DNA of 57,383 nt from CAZTHL01 sp964613585 (GTDB lineage: Bacteria; Pseudomonadota; Alphaproteobacteria; DSM-16000; Inquilinaceae): positions 1 to 57,383 of the forward strand of contig CAZTHL010000013.1 in the NCBI GenBank assembly GCA_964613585.1, in the 5' to 3' direction. Made by a program: the position numbers and the translations under genes. The notes under the pieces were generated by a model. It saw only the letters and a program-made list of their open reading frames with translations, made no database searches and was not told where the DNA came from. Shown one piece after another: positions 39,940 to 50,753 of this stretch (positions are counted from its first letter, which is position 1; each line of letters opens with the position of its first letter).

Positions 39940-40587
39940 TTACTGATTGCCCCAGGCCAGGCGCATGCGGATGCGGCCCGGGCCGTCCTCCTGCACGACG
40001 AGGCGCATGCCATACTGGGCGGCCATACGGCCGGTCATGTAGCCGTGCACGGTCCGGGCCGTCAGTTCCTCCACCCCGACCGTCCCCGCCAACGCCTCGT
40101 GACCGCCCGTCGGCAGCACGGCGACGCGCCCCTCGCCCTGGAGCTCGACCGCCTCGGGCGCGCCTTCGGTCTCCGGGATCAGCGTCAGGCGGCCGCCATG
40201 GGTGAGCGCCTCCTCGCCGAGCATGACCATGCAGATCAACAGCTTGGCGCCGCCGACCGGCAGCTCGAGCGGGGCGATCTCGAGCGGCTGCGGCCAGCTC
40301 AGCGCGAGCTTGCTACCCTGGACGAAGGCGGCCGCGGTCTCCCGGGTCTCGCCGTAGCCGATCGCCTGCGCCCCGCCCGAGCCGTAGGCGAGCCGGAACG
40401 CGCGCAGCCGGGCCGCGGCCCGACGCCCGCTCTGCGCGATCAGGCCGGTGGCCTCCTCGGCCACGTCCCGGCCGATCTCCTCGAGCAACTCGACACCGTT
40501 GTTGATGGCCCCCACGGGGCTGACCAGATCGTGACAGATCCTCGAGCACAGCATCTCGGTCACGCGCAGATCTAGATGCTCCGTCAT
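39940..40587 (-). CDS. chpT: ChpT-like histidine phosphotransferase
   Basis: 215 residues. The dimerisation helix carries the phospho-accepting H19 in CSRICHDLVSPVGAINNGVE, and the rest is a degenerate ATPase-like domain without ATP-binding motifs (AAAFVQGSKLALSWPQ; LLICMVMLGEEALTHGG). That is the ChpT structure. In Alphaproteobacteria ChpT passes phosphate from CckA to CtrA and CpdR, controlling cell cycle or motility. ATG 40587 is preferred: GGAG ends 5 bases before it, while GTG 40593 overlaps that site. It lies 163 bp upstream of cheA on the same strand. Confidence 0.9.
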   Translation of the reverse strand: MTEHLDLRVTEMLCSRICHDLVSPVGAINNGVELLEEIGRDVAEEATGLIAQSGRRAAARLRAFRLAYGSGGAQAIGYGETRETAAAFVQGSKLALSWPQPLEIAPLELPVGGAKLLICMVMLGEEALTHGGRLTLIPETEGAPEAVELQGEGRVAVLPTGGHEALAGTVGVEELTARTVHGYMTGRMAAQYGMRLVVQEDGPGRIRMRLAWGNQ

Positions 40588-40827
40588 GGTCACTCCGCCG
40601 GCCGCGCCTGAGCGAGTCCCGGGGGTGCCGGATTCGCCTCGCAGCCTCCTTGATCGTGTTGCCCGCGGGACCGGCTCGACACCCGGCCCACCTCGACTCG
40701 GCGCGTCCCGACCCGGGCCCGACGATGGCGGGGACGGCGGCGATCGGCCCGGGGCAGGACACCGTGCAGGAGCGGTCTACCTGTTTTCCATTACCGTCCG
40801 CCACCACTTCCATGGCAAGGAGCCGCG

Positions 40828-41016
40828 ATGAGCCTCATCAATCCTCTCGTTCCCGGCGCTCTGGTGCGCCATCCGGACGCTCCGGAATGGGGGGTCGGAC
40901 AGGTTCAATCGGTCATTGGCCACCGGGTTACCGTCAACTTTCCCGAGCAGGGCAAGATCTTGATCAATGGCGAAAGGGTGACGCTGACCGTGGTCGAGGA
41001 CACGGACCTGCGCTGA
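40828..41016 (+). CDS. DUF3553 domain protein
   Basis: 62 residues: GALVRHPDAPEWGVGQVQS, then GHRVTVNFPEQGKILING. This is the DUF3553 family, a short SH3-like beta-barrel that also occurs as the tail of UvrD-type helicases. Alone it is common in Alphaproteobacteria, and its role is unknown. ATG 40828 has AAGGAG at 8 bases. Confidence 0.88.
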   Translation: MSLINPLVPGALVRHPDAPEWGVGQVQSVIGHRVTVNFPEQGKILINGERVTLTVVEDTDLR

Positions 41017-41068
41017 CCGCTGTTAAGGACTCGTGAATGACGGCCTGGGCTGTTACCTGGGAGCCGCT

Positions 41069-41995
41069 ATGATCCCACGGATCCTTCCCCTGCTCCTGCT
41101 GGTCGCCGTCCTGGCGGCCTGCGCCGATGCGGGCAAGGGGCCGCGGCCGCCGTCCGCGGCCGGTTCCCCGGCGCCGCCGGCGGCGCTCCGGCCGGACGTC
41201 CCGGACGAGCTTCTTCTGGCCGCCGCCCGTCTTGGACGGGTCGGCCTCGCCTTGCTGGCGCTGGAGCATGGCGCCAACCTCGACTCACGGGATCGGGAGG
41301 GCGGACGCACGCCGCTCATGCTGGCAGCGGAGAGTGGGCATGGTCCGATCGTCGATCTGCTGCTGGCGCTCAAGGCGGAGTCCAATGCCCGGGACGACAA
41401 CTCCTGGACGCCGCTGATGCACGCGGCCAGCCGCGACCACGCCGGCATTGCCCGACGCCTGATCGCCGCCGGGGCGCGCCCGGGTGCCCGGGAGACCCGT
41501 CTCGGCTACACGGCGCTGCTGATCGGCGCGCGGCTCGGCCACGTCGACACGGTTGCGGCCCTGCTCGACGGCGGCGCCAGCCTGGACGTCCGGGTGCGCG
41601 AAAGCGGAGCGACGCCGCTGCTGCTCGCCGCGGGAAGCCGGGACGAGGACGCTCCGCTCACGGTGACCGAGCTGCTGGTGCGCGGTGCCGACATCGACCG
41701 GCGGAGCCGCGACGGCACCTCCCCGCTCATGGCGGCGGCCGCCGCCGGCAACGAGCGCATCGTGCGTCTGCTGATCGATGAGGGAGCGGCCATCGATCTC
41801 CAGGCCGAGGATGGCCGCTCGGCCCTGACCCTGGCCGCCCGGCGCGGTGACCTGGCCATCGTCGGCGCCCTCCTGGCCGCCGGCGCGGACCCCGACCTTG
41901 CCGGTCCCGAGGGTCGCACCGCGCGGGCCATCGCGCACGACGCCGGTCACGACGACGTGGTCGCCCTGCTCGGTCAGGCCCGCGGCGCGCCCTGA
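41069..41995 (+). CDS. Ankyrin-repeat lipoprotein
   Basis: 308 residues. The N-terminal signal MIPRILPLLLLVAVLAACAD ends in a lipobox (LAAC). About seven ankyrin repeats follow, of the form 'D-x-x-G-x-TPLMLAAESGH-x-x-IVDLLL', spanning residues 45 to 305. ATG 41069 has GGAG 5 bases upstream; the frame begins further upstream but without a signal. Ankyrin repeats are protein-binding scaffolds; the partner is unknown. It is 52 bp after the DUF3553 gene. Confidence 0.9.
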   Translation: MIPRILPLLLLVAVLAACADAGKGPRPPSAAGSPAPPAALRPDVPDELLLAAARLGRVGLALLALEHGANLDSRDREGGRTPLMLAAESGHGPIVDLLLALKAESNARDDNSWTPLMHAASRDHAGIARRLIAAGARPGARETRLGYTALLIGARLGHVDTVAALLDGGASLDVRVRESGATPLLLAAGSRDEDAPLTVTELLVRGADIDRRSRDGTSPLMAAAAAGNERIVRLLIDEGAAIDLQAEDGRSALTLAARRGDLAIVGALLAAGADPDLAGPEGRTARAIAHDAGHDDVVALLGQARGAP

Positions 41996-42029
41996 TCCCC
42001 GGGCGGCGTCGCCAGGCCGGCGCGGAGCG

Positions 42030-42275
42030 TCACGGCGCGCTGTGGCTGCCGTCGCAAAGCGGTCCGTTGCGGGTACGCTTGCAGGTGCACAGGAAGTAGG
42101 TCTTGCTGCGCTTCGGCGTGAACGGGAGCGGCGACAAGCCGGTGCCGGCGTGCGAGCCGTCGCAGAAGGGCTGTGTCCGGCTGCGACCGCAGGCGCACCA
42201 CCAGATCGCTTGGCCTTCGGTCAGCTCGACCGCGATCGGCGCCGATCCCGCGGCGGTGACGGACGTGTCGCTCAT
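42030..42275 (-). CDS. Double CDGSH-type iron-sulfur protein
   Basis: 81 residues with two complete CDGSH motifs, CACGRSRTQPFCDGSH and CTCKRTRNGPLCDGSH, each supplying three Cys and one His to a [2Fe-2S] cluster. Two-cluster proteins of this size are known from bacteria (mitoNEET relatives, miner2-like). The role is electron transfer or redox sensing, not specified further. ATG 42275 has AGGGAG 7 bases before it; an upstream open frame lacks similarity. Convergent with the ankyrin gene. Confidence 0.93.
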   Translation of the reverse strand: MSDTSVTAAGSAPIAVELTEGQAIWWCACGRSRTQPFCDGSHAGTGLSPLPFTPKRSKTYFLCTCKRTRNGPLCDGSHSAP

Positions 42276-42435
42276 CGGTGTCTCCCTGGCAAGGTGCCGG
42301 CAGGTCGCCAGGCACGGTATCCGAGGCCGCGCAGTCCGGGAGCCCGGCGACCCCTCGTCATTGATCTGAATCACGGCGCGTGAAATTTATTAAAACCATA
42401 ATGGAATTGTTCAAAATGTCATGAGGGGAAGGACG

Positions 42436-42675
42436 ATGATAGCGGATCCCCACGATCTGGCGCATGAGCTGCCGGAGCACCGTGAGCAGATCATGCGCCT
42501 GCAGGCCCGCGACGCCGACTTCCGGCAGCTGCTCGCGTCGTACAACATGTTGGACCGCGAGCTCCAGGACATTCAGCTTTCCGGCACCCCGATCGACGAC
42601 CGACATTTCGAGACCCTGAAGAAGCGCCGTCTCGCGCTCAAGGACACCCTTTTTGAGCGCGTGCGCCTCTCCTAG
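42436..42675 (+). CDS. DUF465 (YdcH-like) small coiled-coil protein
   Basis: 79 residues: LPEHREQIMRLQARDADFRQ, then FETLKKRRLALKDTLFERV, the DUF465 pattern (short helical hairpin). Function unknown. ATG 42436 follows AGGGGAAGG; an ATG at 42421 overlaps that ribosome site. Immediately upstream the DNA is AT-rich (42377-42420), as expected for a promoter. The stop codon TAG (42673-42675) is also the first three bases of repeat copy A2. Confidence 0.9.
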   Translation: MIADPHDLAHELPEHREQIMRLQARDADFRQLLASYNMLDRELQDIQLSGTPIDDRHFETLKKRRLALKDTLFERVRLS

Positions 42676-42801
42676 GGCGTTTCCGCCTCAAACGGCATCG
42701 TCGGCCCGCTCCCCCACCCGGCCACCCAACGACGGCATGCACAGGCTGGCCGGGCGGGAGAGCGGGCCGGTGCCGATTCCGCCTCGGGCGGAAACGCTCT
42801 A
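42673..42801 (+). repeat. MITE-like palindromic repeat family A, copy A2
   Basis: 129 bp. The left end TAGGGCGTTTCCGCCTCA pairs with the right end GGCGGAAACGCTCTA; the central arms are GGCCCGCTCCCCCACCCGGCC and the roughly matching GGCCGGGCGGGAGAGCGGGC, around GCATGC. Flanked by TA at both ends, as expected for an IS630/mariner-type target duplication. The first TAG is the stop codon of the DUF465 gene. Confidence 0.85.
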
Positions 42802-42926
42802 GCGCCTCGACGCCCGCGACCGGCACCGGAGCCGCGGTCGGCCCGGTGCCATCGGCCGTCGCCCCCAGGGGCGGCCTTGCGCTCTCGGCGTCGGGCCGGC
42901 GGCCCGGCGCGACCGGCGCCGAGCCG

Positions 42927-43115
42927 CTACGCCCCACCCGCCAGCAGCATCGCCAGCAGCAGGATGGACAGCACCACGGCAACCACCGTCAGGAGCAGCC
43001 GGTGCCGGCGCTGGTGACGCTCGTCGCTCAGGGGACGCTCCCGACGGCGCGATTTTTTTGATCCGCCCCGCGACGGCCGGGCCGGTGCTCCAATATGGTA
43101 GCCGGTAACACCCAA
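42927..43115 (-). CDS. Possible small single-helix membrane protein
   Basis: 62 residues: a basic, charged first part (KKSRRRERPLSDERHQRRHR) followed by one clear membrane helix (LLLTVVAVVLSILLLAMLLA). That positive-inside layout looks protein-like rather than a random frame. The start is uncertain (TTG 43115 or GTG 43109) with weak ribosome sites. It lies divergent to moaA. Function unknown. Confidence 0.4.
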   Translation of the reverse strand: MGVTGYHIGAPARPSRGGSKKSRRRERPLSDERHQRRHRLLLTVVAVVLSILLLAMLLAGGA

Positions 43116-43139
43116 GGCTCCGACAGGGGGGAGACCGTC

Positions 43140-44180
43140 GTGGTGCCGGACACCGCCGCACCGTTCTCGCCGCGTCCTGACGGGACGCCGCTGGTCGATC
43201 CGTTCGGCCGCACCATACGCTATTTGAGGGTCTCGGTCACCGACCGCTGCGATTTCCGCTGCCTCTACTGCATGGCCGAGACCATGACCTTCCTGCCGAA
43301 GGCCGAGCTGCTGACCCTGGAGGAGCTGGACCGGGTCTGCGCGGCCTTTGTCGGGCTGGGCGTCCGGAAGCTGCGCCTGACCGGCGGCGAGCCGCTGGTG
43401 CGGCGGAACATTCTGTGGCTGTTCCGACGTCTGTCACGCCATCTGCGGACGGGTGCCCTTGACGAGCTGACCCTGACGACCAACGGCAGCCAGCTGGCCG
43501 GCGTCGCCGATGACCTTGTCGACTGCGGCGTCCGGCGCGTCAATGTCTCGCTGGACACGCTTCGCCCCGAGCGCTTCGCGGCGATCACCCGGCGCGGTCG
43601 GCTTGAGCAGGTCACGGACGGCATCCGCGCGGCCAAGGCGGCGGGTCTGCGGGTGAAGATCAACACGGTCGCCTTGCGCGGCGTCAACGAGGACGAGCTT
43701 GACGGTCTGATCGCGTGGTGCGGCGAGCAGGGCCTCGATCTCACCTTGATCGAGGTGATGCCGGTCGGCGATGTAGGGTGCGGCAGCCGCGCGGGTCAGC
43801 ATCTTCCTTTGTCCGAGGTGCGTGACCGCCTCGCCCGACGGTGGACCCTGACCGATCTCGACCGCAGCACGGGCGGGCCGGCCCGCTATGTCCGAGTGGC
43901 CGAGACGGGGCACGATCTCGGCTTCATCACGCCGCTCAGCCACAATTTCTGCGACGGCTGCAACCGGGTACGCCTCACGTGCACCGGCCGGCTGTTCCTC
44001 TGCCTGGGCCGCGACGAGGCGGTCGATCTGCGGGCCCCGGTGCGCGCCAGCCGCGCCGACGGCCCGCTGATCGCCGCGATCGCCGAGGCGGTCCGGCGCA
44101 AGCCGAAGGCCCACGATTTCGTGATTGACCGCCATGCCGGACCGGCCCTGGCCCGGCACATGAACGTCACCGGCGGCTGA
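43140..44180 (+). CDS. moaA: GTP 3',8-cyclase (molybdenum cofactor biosynthesis)
   Basis: 346 residues from GTG 43140, chosen for the GGGGGAG 6 bases upstream; ATG 43095 has no ribosome site. The radical-SAM cluster motif is C37-x3-C41-x2-C44 (TDRCDFRCLYC), with the GGEPL SAM motif. The C-terminal second cluster site is FCDGCNRVRLTCTGRLFLC, and the chain ends in GG as MoaA requires for activity. It converts GTP to 3',8-cyclo-H2GTP with MoaC downstream. Other moa genes are not in the window. Confidence 0.96.
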   Translation: MVPDTAAPFSPRPDGTPLVDPFGRTIRYLRVSVTDRCDFRCLYCMAETMTFLPKAELLTLEELDRVCAAFVGLGVRKLRLTGGEPLVRRNILWLFRRLSRHLRTGALDELTLTTNGSQLAGVADDLVDCGVRRVNVSLDTLRPERFAAITRRGRLEQVTDGIRAAKAAGLRVKINTVALRGVNEDELDGLIAWCGEQGLDLTLIEVMPVGDVGCGSRAGQHLPLSEVRDRLARRWTLTDLDRSTGGPARYVRVAETGHDLGFITPLSHNFCDGCNRVRLTCTGRLFLCLGRDEAVDLRAPVRASRADGPLIAAIAEAVRRKPKAHDFVIDRHAGPALARHMNVTGG

Positions 44181-44242
44181 GCGGGACACCGTCGCGGGTC
44201 ATCTCGTCAGCGACGCCCGCATCCGCTATAGGTTCGGCCGCG

Positions 44243-45037
44243 ATGAGCAACGAGTCCCCAGACGCCCGCCCCCGGGGCCGCGCCATCAGCTTCGCCGCGG
44301 CCGACACCGACGATGCGCACTCGGCGCGAGAGCGACTCAGCGCGCGCTACGGCAACGCGCCGCTTGACCGGACGGACGTGATCGTCGTGCTCGGCGGCGA
44401 CGGCGCGATGCTGGAGACGCTGCACAAGTTCATCGACCAGGATGTGCCGATCTTTGGCATGAACTGCGGCTCGATCGGCTTCCTGCTGAACGAGTTCCGC
44501 GAGCACGATCTGGAGGGCCGGCTGGCGGCGGCTCAGCCGGTGATCCTGCACCCGCTGTGCATGGTCGCGCACACGCTGAGCGGCGAGACCCACCGTGCAC
44601 TGGCCATCAACGAGGTGTCGATCCTGCGCGAGACCCGGCAGGCCGCCAAGCTCCGGATCTCGGTCGACGGGGTGACCCGCCTGCCGGAGCTGATCTGCGA
44701 CGGCGCCCTGGTGTCGACGGCGGCGGGCAGCACCGCCTACAATCTGTCCGTGTTCGGCCCGATCCTGCCGCTGTCGGCCAATCTCCTCACCCTCATGCCG
44801 ATCAGCGCGTTCCGGCCACGACGCTGGCGCGGCGCTCTGCTGCCGTGCAGCGCCCGTATCCGCTTCGACATCCTGGAAGGCCGCAAGCGGCCGATCAGCG
44901 CGGTCGCCGACTACACCGAGGTGCGCGACGTCACCTGGGTGGAGATCCGCGAGGACCGGTCGATCAGCCTGCGCCTGCTGTTCGACCCCGAGCACAATCT
45001 CGAGGAGCGGATCATCAAGGAGCAGTTCATGCCCTAG
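44243..45037 (+). CDS. nadK: NAD kinase
   Basis: 264 residues, a usual size for alphaproteobacterial NadK. The diacylglycerol-kinase-like nucleotide site is VVLGGDGAMLETL (G51-G54), followed by FGMNCGSIGFLLNEF, the NEVSI motif and ICDGALVSTAAGSTAYNLSV. It phosphorylates NAD+ to NADP+. The stop codon TAG (45035-45037) coincides with the first bases of repeat copy A3. Convergent with glgP across the A3 and B2 repeats. Confidence 0.95.
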   Translation: MSNESPDARPRGRAISFAAADTDDAHSARERLSARYGNAPLDRTDVIVVLGGDGAMLETLHKFIDQDVPIFGMNCGSIGFLLNEFREHDLEGRLAAAQPVILHPLCMVAHTLSGETHRALAINEVSILRETRQAAKLRISVDGVTRLPELICDGALVSTAAGSTAYNLSVFGPILPLSANLLTLMPISAFRPRRWRGALLPCSARIRFDILEGRKRPISAVADYTEVRDVTWVEIREDRSISLRLLFDPEHNLEERIIKEQFMP

Positions 45038-45166
45038 GGTGTTTCCGAGCTGGGTGGCAGGCATCGCCGGCCCGCTCCCCCGCCCGGCCACCCAACGGCA
45101 GGATGCTCAGTCGGGCCGGGCGGGGGAACGGGCCGGTGCCGATTCCGCGTCGGGCGGCGACGCTCC
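45035..45166 (+). repeat. MITE-like palindromic repeat family A, copy A3
   Basis: Begins TAGGGTGTTTCCG, with the arms CCGGCCCGCTCCCCCGCCCG and GGCCGGGCGGGGGAACGGGC around GGATGCTC, and ends GGCGGCGACGCTC. The termini have drifted from the consensus. TAG is the nadK stop codon. It lies between convergent nadK and glgP. Confidence 0.8.
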
Positions 45167-45243
45167 GGCCCGGCCTCGCCGCCACGCCGCCCCTTCCCCG
45201 CCCCTCTCACGCCCTCGCCCGGCGTGCACGGAACATTGAAGGG

Positions 45244-45367
45244 GTAATGCCGGCGAGCCAATGGCTTCAGCCATCGGCTCGCGACGGCGCGCCCGGGTGA
45301 CGGCAGGGTTGGCGGCAGGGTTGGCAGGTGCGTCCGAAGCCGAGCCGACGAGTCATCTCGTCGGCTC
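45244..45367 (-). repeat. Dispersed intergenic repeat family B, copy B2
   Basis: Reverse-complement match to 1504-1620. It carries ATGGCTTCAGCCAT (hairpin), GGCGCGCCCGGGTGACGGC, a short internal duplication GGCAGGGTTGGC, and GCCGACGAGTCATCTCGTCGGC (9-bp arms). It ends a few bases before the glgP stop codon. Confidence 0.7.
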
Positions 45368-45374
45368 TGCGGCA

Positions 45375-47903
<2,529 letters not shown>

Positions 47904-48210
47904 GGCTTGATACTCCCCGTCGACGGCCACGGCGTGACGGCGCCAAGGCCGAAGGGCGCCGCGCTCTCCTCAAGGAGAGCCTTATGGGTCGATGGTGATG
48001 GTGGGGGACAACGGAAGGGCGCGACCCCGGCTTCCCGACCGACGGCAGCACGAGGCAAAGCGCGCGACGCCGGCCCGAGACCGGCCCGTCCTGTCACCCG
48101 ACCCCGGGAAAGGACCCGTGCCATCGGCTCTGCGCTCGTCTTGCGGCTCCGCTCAGCGTCCCTAGCCCCGGACGGCACCGCCGACCATGCGCTAGGTCAA
48201 ATTGCGCCGC

Positions 48211-49269
48211 TTATCGGAGCGCGGCGGTCGGTCTTGCCGATCCCGGCGACAGGATCGGGTCGAGGAACACGGCCAGATCCCGGTTCGAGCGGGCGCGCAC
48301 GGCGTCGTCGCGGCCGATCAGGTAGCCCTCGCTGTCCACGCACGCCGCCAGGATCAGCCGCCGCGTGAAGGTGCCGATCATCGGCAGCCGGGTCAGCCGG
48401 TCGCGCACCACACCGTCCGGCTCCACGCGCAGCCGGCAATCGGCTAGGTTGCGGCCGATCGGCCGCGGGCCGGCAAAGTTGCCGTCCCACTGATGGTAGG
48501 CGTTCGGATAGACGATCATCCGGGTCTTGCTGCCGCCGGCCACGAGATCGGCGATGACCTCGTCGCAGCGCTCCGGATCGACGATCGCGTCCTCGGCCCC
48601 GGCCAGCATCAGCACCGGCGCACCGGTCGTGGTGGTCTCCTCGAAGCGGGCGATGCACGGGCCGTAGAAGGCGACATGGGCGGCGAACCGGCGGCCGTCG
48701 GGCGCGTAGCGCTCGGCCACGACGTCGAAGGCCGCGTAGGTCGCCGCCATGGCGCCGTAGGAGAAGCCGATCAGCGCGATCCGGTCGGCGTCGACCTCCG
48801 CCCGGTCCCCGAGAAAGCGCAGCGCCTCGTAGGCGTCGGCCAGCAGCATCGCCTCGGTGATGTTGAGCAGGCGCTCGGTGAAGCCTCTCGCCATGTGCCG
48901 TCGCGCGGCGAACACGTCGACGACCAGCGCGGCGACGCCCAAGGCCGCCAGCTGCGGCCCGTAGGTCAACTCGCGCGTCGGCAGGACCCCGCCGGCCCCA
49001 TGCAGCAGGACGACCGCCGGAACCGGGGCGGCGGCCGAGGCACGCTTCGGCAAAAACAGGCGCCCCAAGGCGGTGGTCTCGGGATCGCGCTCCTCCCCGT
49101 CGCCGACATGCTGCAGCGCGAACGGACTGTGGCTGGCGAAGGTCACCGCCTCCCCCTGGACCGAGCGCACGCTTTCGGCGGAAGGCCAGTCCCAGGGCGA
49201 GGCGCCGTCAGCCAGGACCATGACCGGGCACAGGACGAGCCAGACGGCGGCGAGCGCGCATAATCGCAT
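48211..49269 (-). CDS. Exported dienelactone-hydrolase-family alpha/beta hydrolase
   Basis: 352 residues. The N-terminal signal (MRLCALAAVWLVLCPVMVLA) is followed by an alpha/beta-hydrolase domain: VVLLHGAGGVLPTRELTYGP (oxyanion side), the nucleophile Ser in ALIGFSYGAMAATYAAFD, the acid in LAGAEDAIVDPERC, and the His in YHQWDGNF. It is a DLH-type fold (PF01738 class) acting in the periplasm; the substrate is unknown. The C-terminal 90 residues (ADCRLRVEPDGVVRDRLTRL) are an extension shared by a subset of these proteins. Confidence 0.85.
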   Translation of the reverse strand: MRLCALAAVWLVLCPVMVLADGASPWDWPSAESVRSVQGEAVTFASHSPFALQHVGDGEERDPETTALGRLFLPKRASAAAPVPAVVLLHGAGGVLPTRELTYGPQLAALGVAALVVDVFAARRHMARGFTERLLNITEAMLLADAYEALRFLGDRAEVDADRIALIGFSYGAMAATYAAFDVVAERYAPDGRRFAAHVAFYGPCIARFEETTTTGAPVLMLAGAEDAIVDPERCDEVIADLVAGGSKTRMIVYPNAYHQWDGNFAGPRPIGRNLADCRLRVEPDGVVRDRLTRLPMIGTFTRRLILAACVDSEGYLIGRDDAVRARSNRDLAVFLDPILSPGSARPTAALR

Positions 49270-49568
49270 GAACAGGAAACTCCAGGTCAGGTCACGTCAA
49301 GGACGGGCGGCGGCGAGGCTGCGGACGCCCAGGGGCCGCCCGCGCGGGACGAGGCTCGGCTCGGCACGCACCAGGAACGAGAGAGGCGGCACGACAACTC
49401 GGAGCACAGGGCACCTCACAAAATCAATGGCGCTGACCGCCGTTCCACGCTTGCGGGACGACCGTGCCCGGGCGACCATAATCGCGCGGGGAGCCCGGGT
49501 CGATCCGCGGCCGAGAACAGCGCCGTCGCTCCGGATCATCCGACCGTGCCATCCACGAGGGCGAAGCC

Positions 49569-50561
49569 GTGAAGAAGTTCCTCAACTCCGCCGAGGGCAT
49601 GGTCGCCGAGAGCCTGCGCGGTCTGGGCCTTGCCCATGCGGATCTCGTGACGGTGCGAACGGCGCCCGCCGTGGTGTGGCGCACCGACGCGCCGGTGACC
49701 GGCAAGGTCGCCCTGCTGTCCGGGGGCGGCAGCGGCCATGAGCCGCTGCATACCGGCTTCGTCGGCCACGGCATGCTCGATGCGGCCTGCCCGGGTGAGG
49801 TCTTCACCGCGCCGACGCCGGACCAGATGCTGGCGGCGGGCGACCTGGTGGACGGCGGCGCCGGCCTGCTGCTGATCGTCAAGAACTACACGGGCGACGT
49901 CATGAACTTCGAGATGGCCGCCGAGATGATGGAGCGACCGACGGCCCGGGTTCTGGTCGACGATGATGTCGCCGTCGAGGACAGCACCTTCACCGCCGGC
50001 CGCCGCGGCGTGGCCGGCACGCTGGTGGTCGAGAAGGTGGTCGGGGCGGCGGCCGAGGCCGGCGCGGATCTGGAGCGGTGCCGCCGCCTGGGCGAGCACG
50101 TCAACGGCCGCACCCGGTCCTTCGGGGTGGCGCTGACCAGCTGCACCGTCCCGGCCGTGGGCACGCCCAGCTTCGAGATCGGGCCGGACGAGATCGAGAT
50201 GGGTGTCGGCATCCACGGCGAGCCCGGCCGCAGCCGCGCCCCGCTCGCCGATGCCGGGACGCTGGCGGCGGAGATGGCCGACGCCATCCTCCAGGACATG
50301 CCCGCGGCCCGGGGCACGCCCGCCCTGGTGCTCGTCAACGGCTTCGGCGCCACTCCGCTGATGGAGCTCCACCTGCTGTACGAGGCGGTGTCCGGCGCGC
50401 TGAGGCAGCGCGGCGTCGGCATCGACCGGTGCCTCGTCGGCAATTATGTGACATCGCTCGACATGGCCGGCGCCTCGGTCACCCTGACCATGCTCGACGA
50501 CGAGATCCGCGCCCACTGGGACGCGCCGGTGCGCGCTCCGGCCCTGCGCTGGGGGTGCTAG
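49569..50561 (+). CDS. dhaK: Dihydroxyacetone kinase subunit DhaK (orphan)
   Basis: 330 residues, full length. SGGGSGHEPLHTGFVGHGML and the hemiaminal-forming His in GVGIHGEPG define the dihydroxyacetone-binding subunit; VKNYTGDVMNFEMAAE and VNGFGATPLMELH are also conserved. It phosphorylates dihydroxyacetone only together with DhaL, using ATP or DhaM. Neither dhaL nor dhaM is adjacent: the next gene is pepN. The stop codon TAG (50559-50561) is part of repeat copy A4, so the repeat may have separated it from a former partner. Confidence 0.93.
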   Translation: MKKFLNSAEGMVAESLRGLGLAHADLVTVRTAPAVVWRTDAPVTGKVALLSGGGSGHEPLHTGFVGHGMLDAACPGEVFTAPTPDQMLAAGDLVDGGAGLLLIVKNYTGDVMNFEMAAEMMERPTARVLVDDDVAVEDSTFTAGRRGVAGTLVVEKVVGAAAEAGADLERCRRLGEHVNGRTRSFGVALTSCTVPAVGTPSFEIGPDEIEMGVGIHGEPGRSRAPLADAGTLAAEMADAILQDMPAARGTPALVLVNGFGATPLMELHLLYEAVSGALRQRGVGIDRCLVGNYVTSLDMAGASVTLTMLDDEIRAHWDAPVRAPALRWGC

Positions 50562-50684
50562 AGCGGTTCCGGGTTCGGCGGCATCGCCGGCCCGCTCCCC
50601 CGCCCGGCCACCCCATCACAGCATGCTCAGGCGGGCCGGGCGGGGAGCGGGCCGGGGCCGGGTCCGTCTCAGGCGGCATTGCTC
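50559..50684 (+). repeat. MITE-like palindromic repeat family A, copy A4
   Basis: Begins TAGAGCGGTTCCGGG; arms GCCGGCCCGCTCCCCCGCCC and GGCGGGCCGGGCGGGGAGCG around AGCATGCT; ends AGGCGGCATTGCTC. TAG is the dhaK stop codon. Some terminal drift. It occupies the dhaK-pepN gap. Confidence 0.8.
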
Positions 50685-50753
50685 CCGACGCCCATGCCGG
50701 GCGCCTTGTCGCCGATGGCACGGGCGTCCACCCGCGCCATCTTCCAGGGTGAC

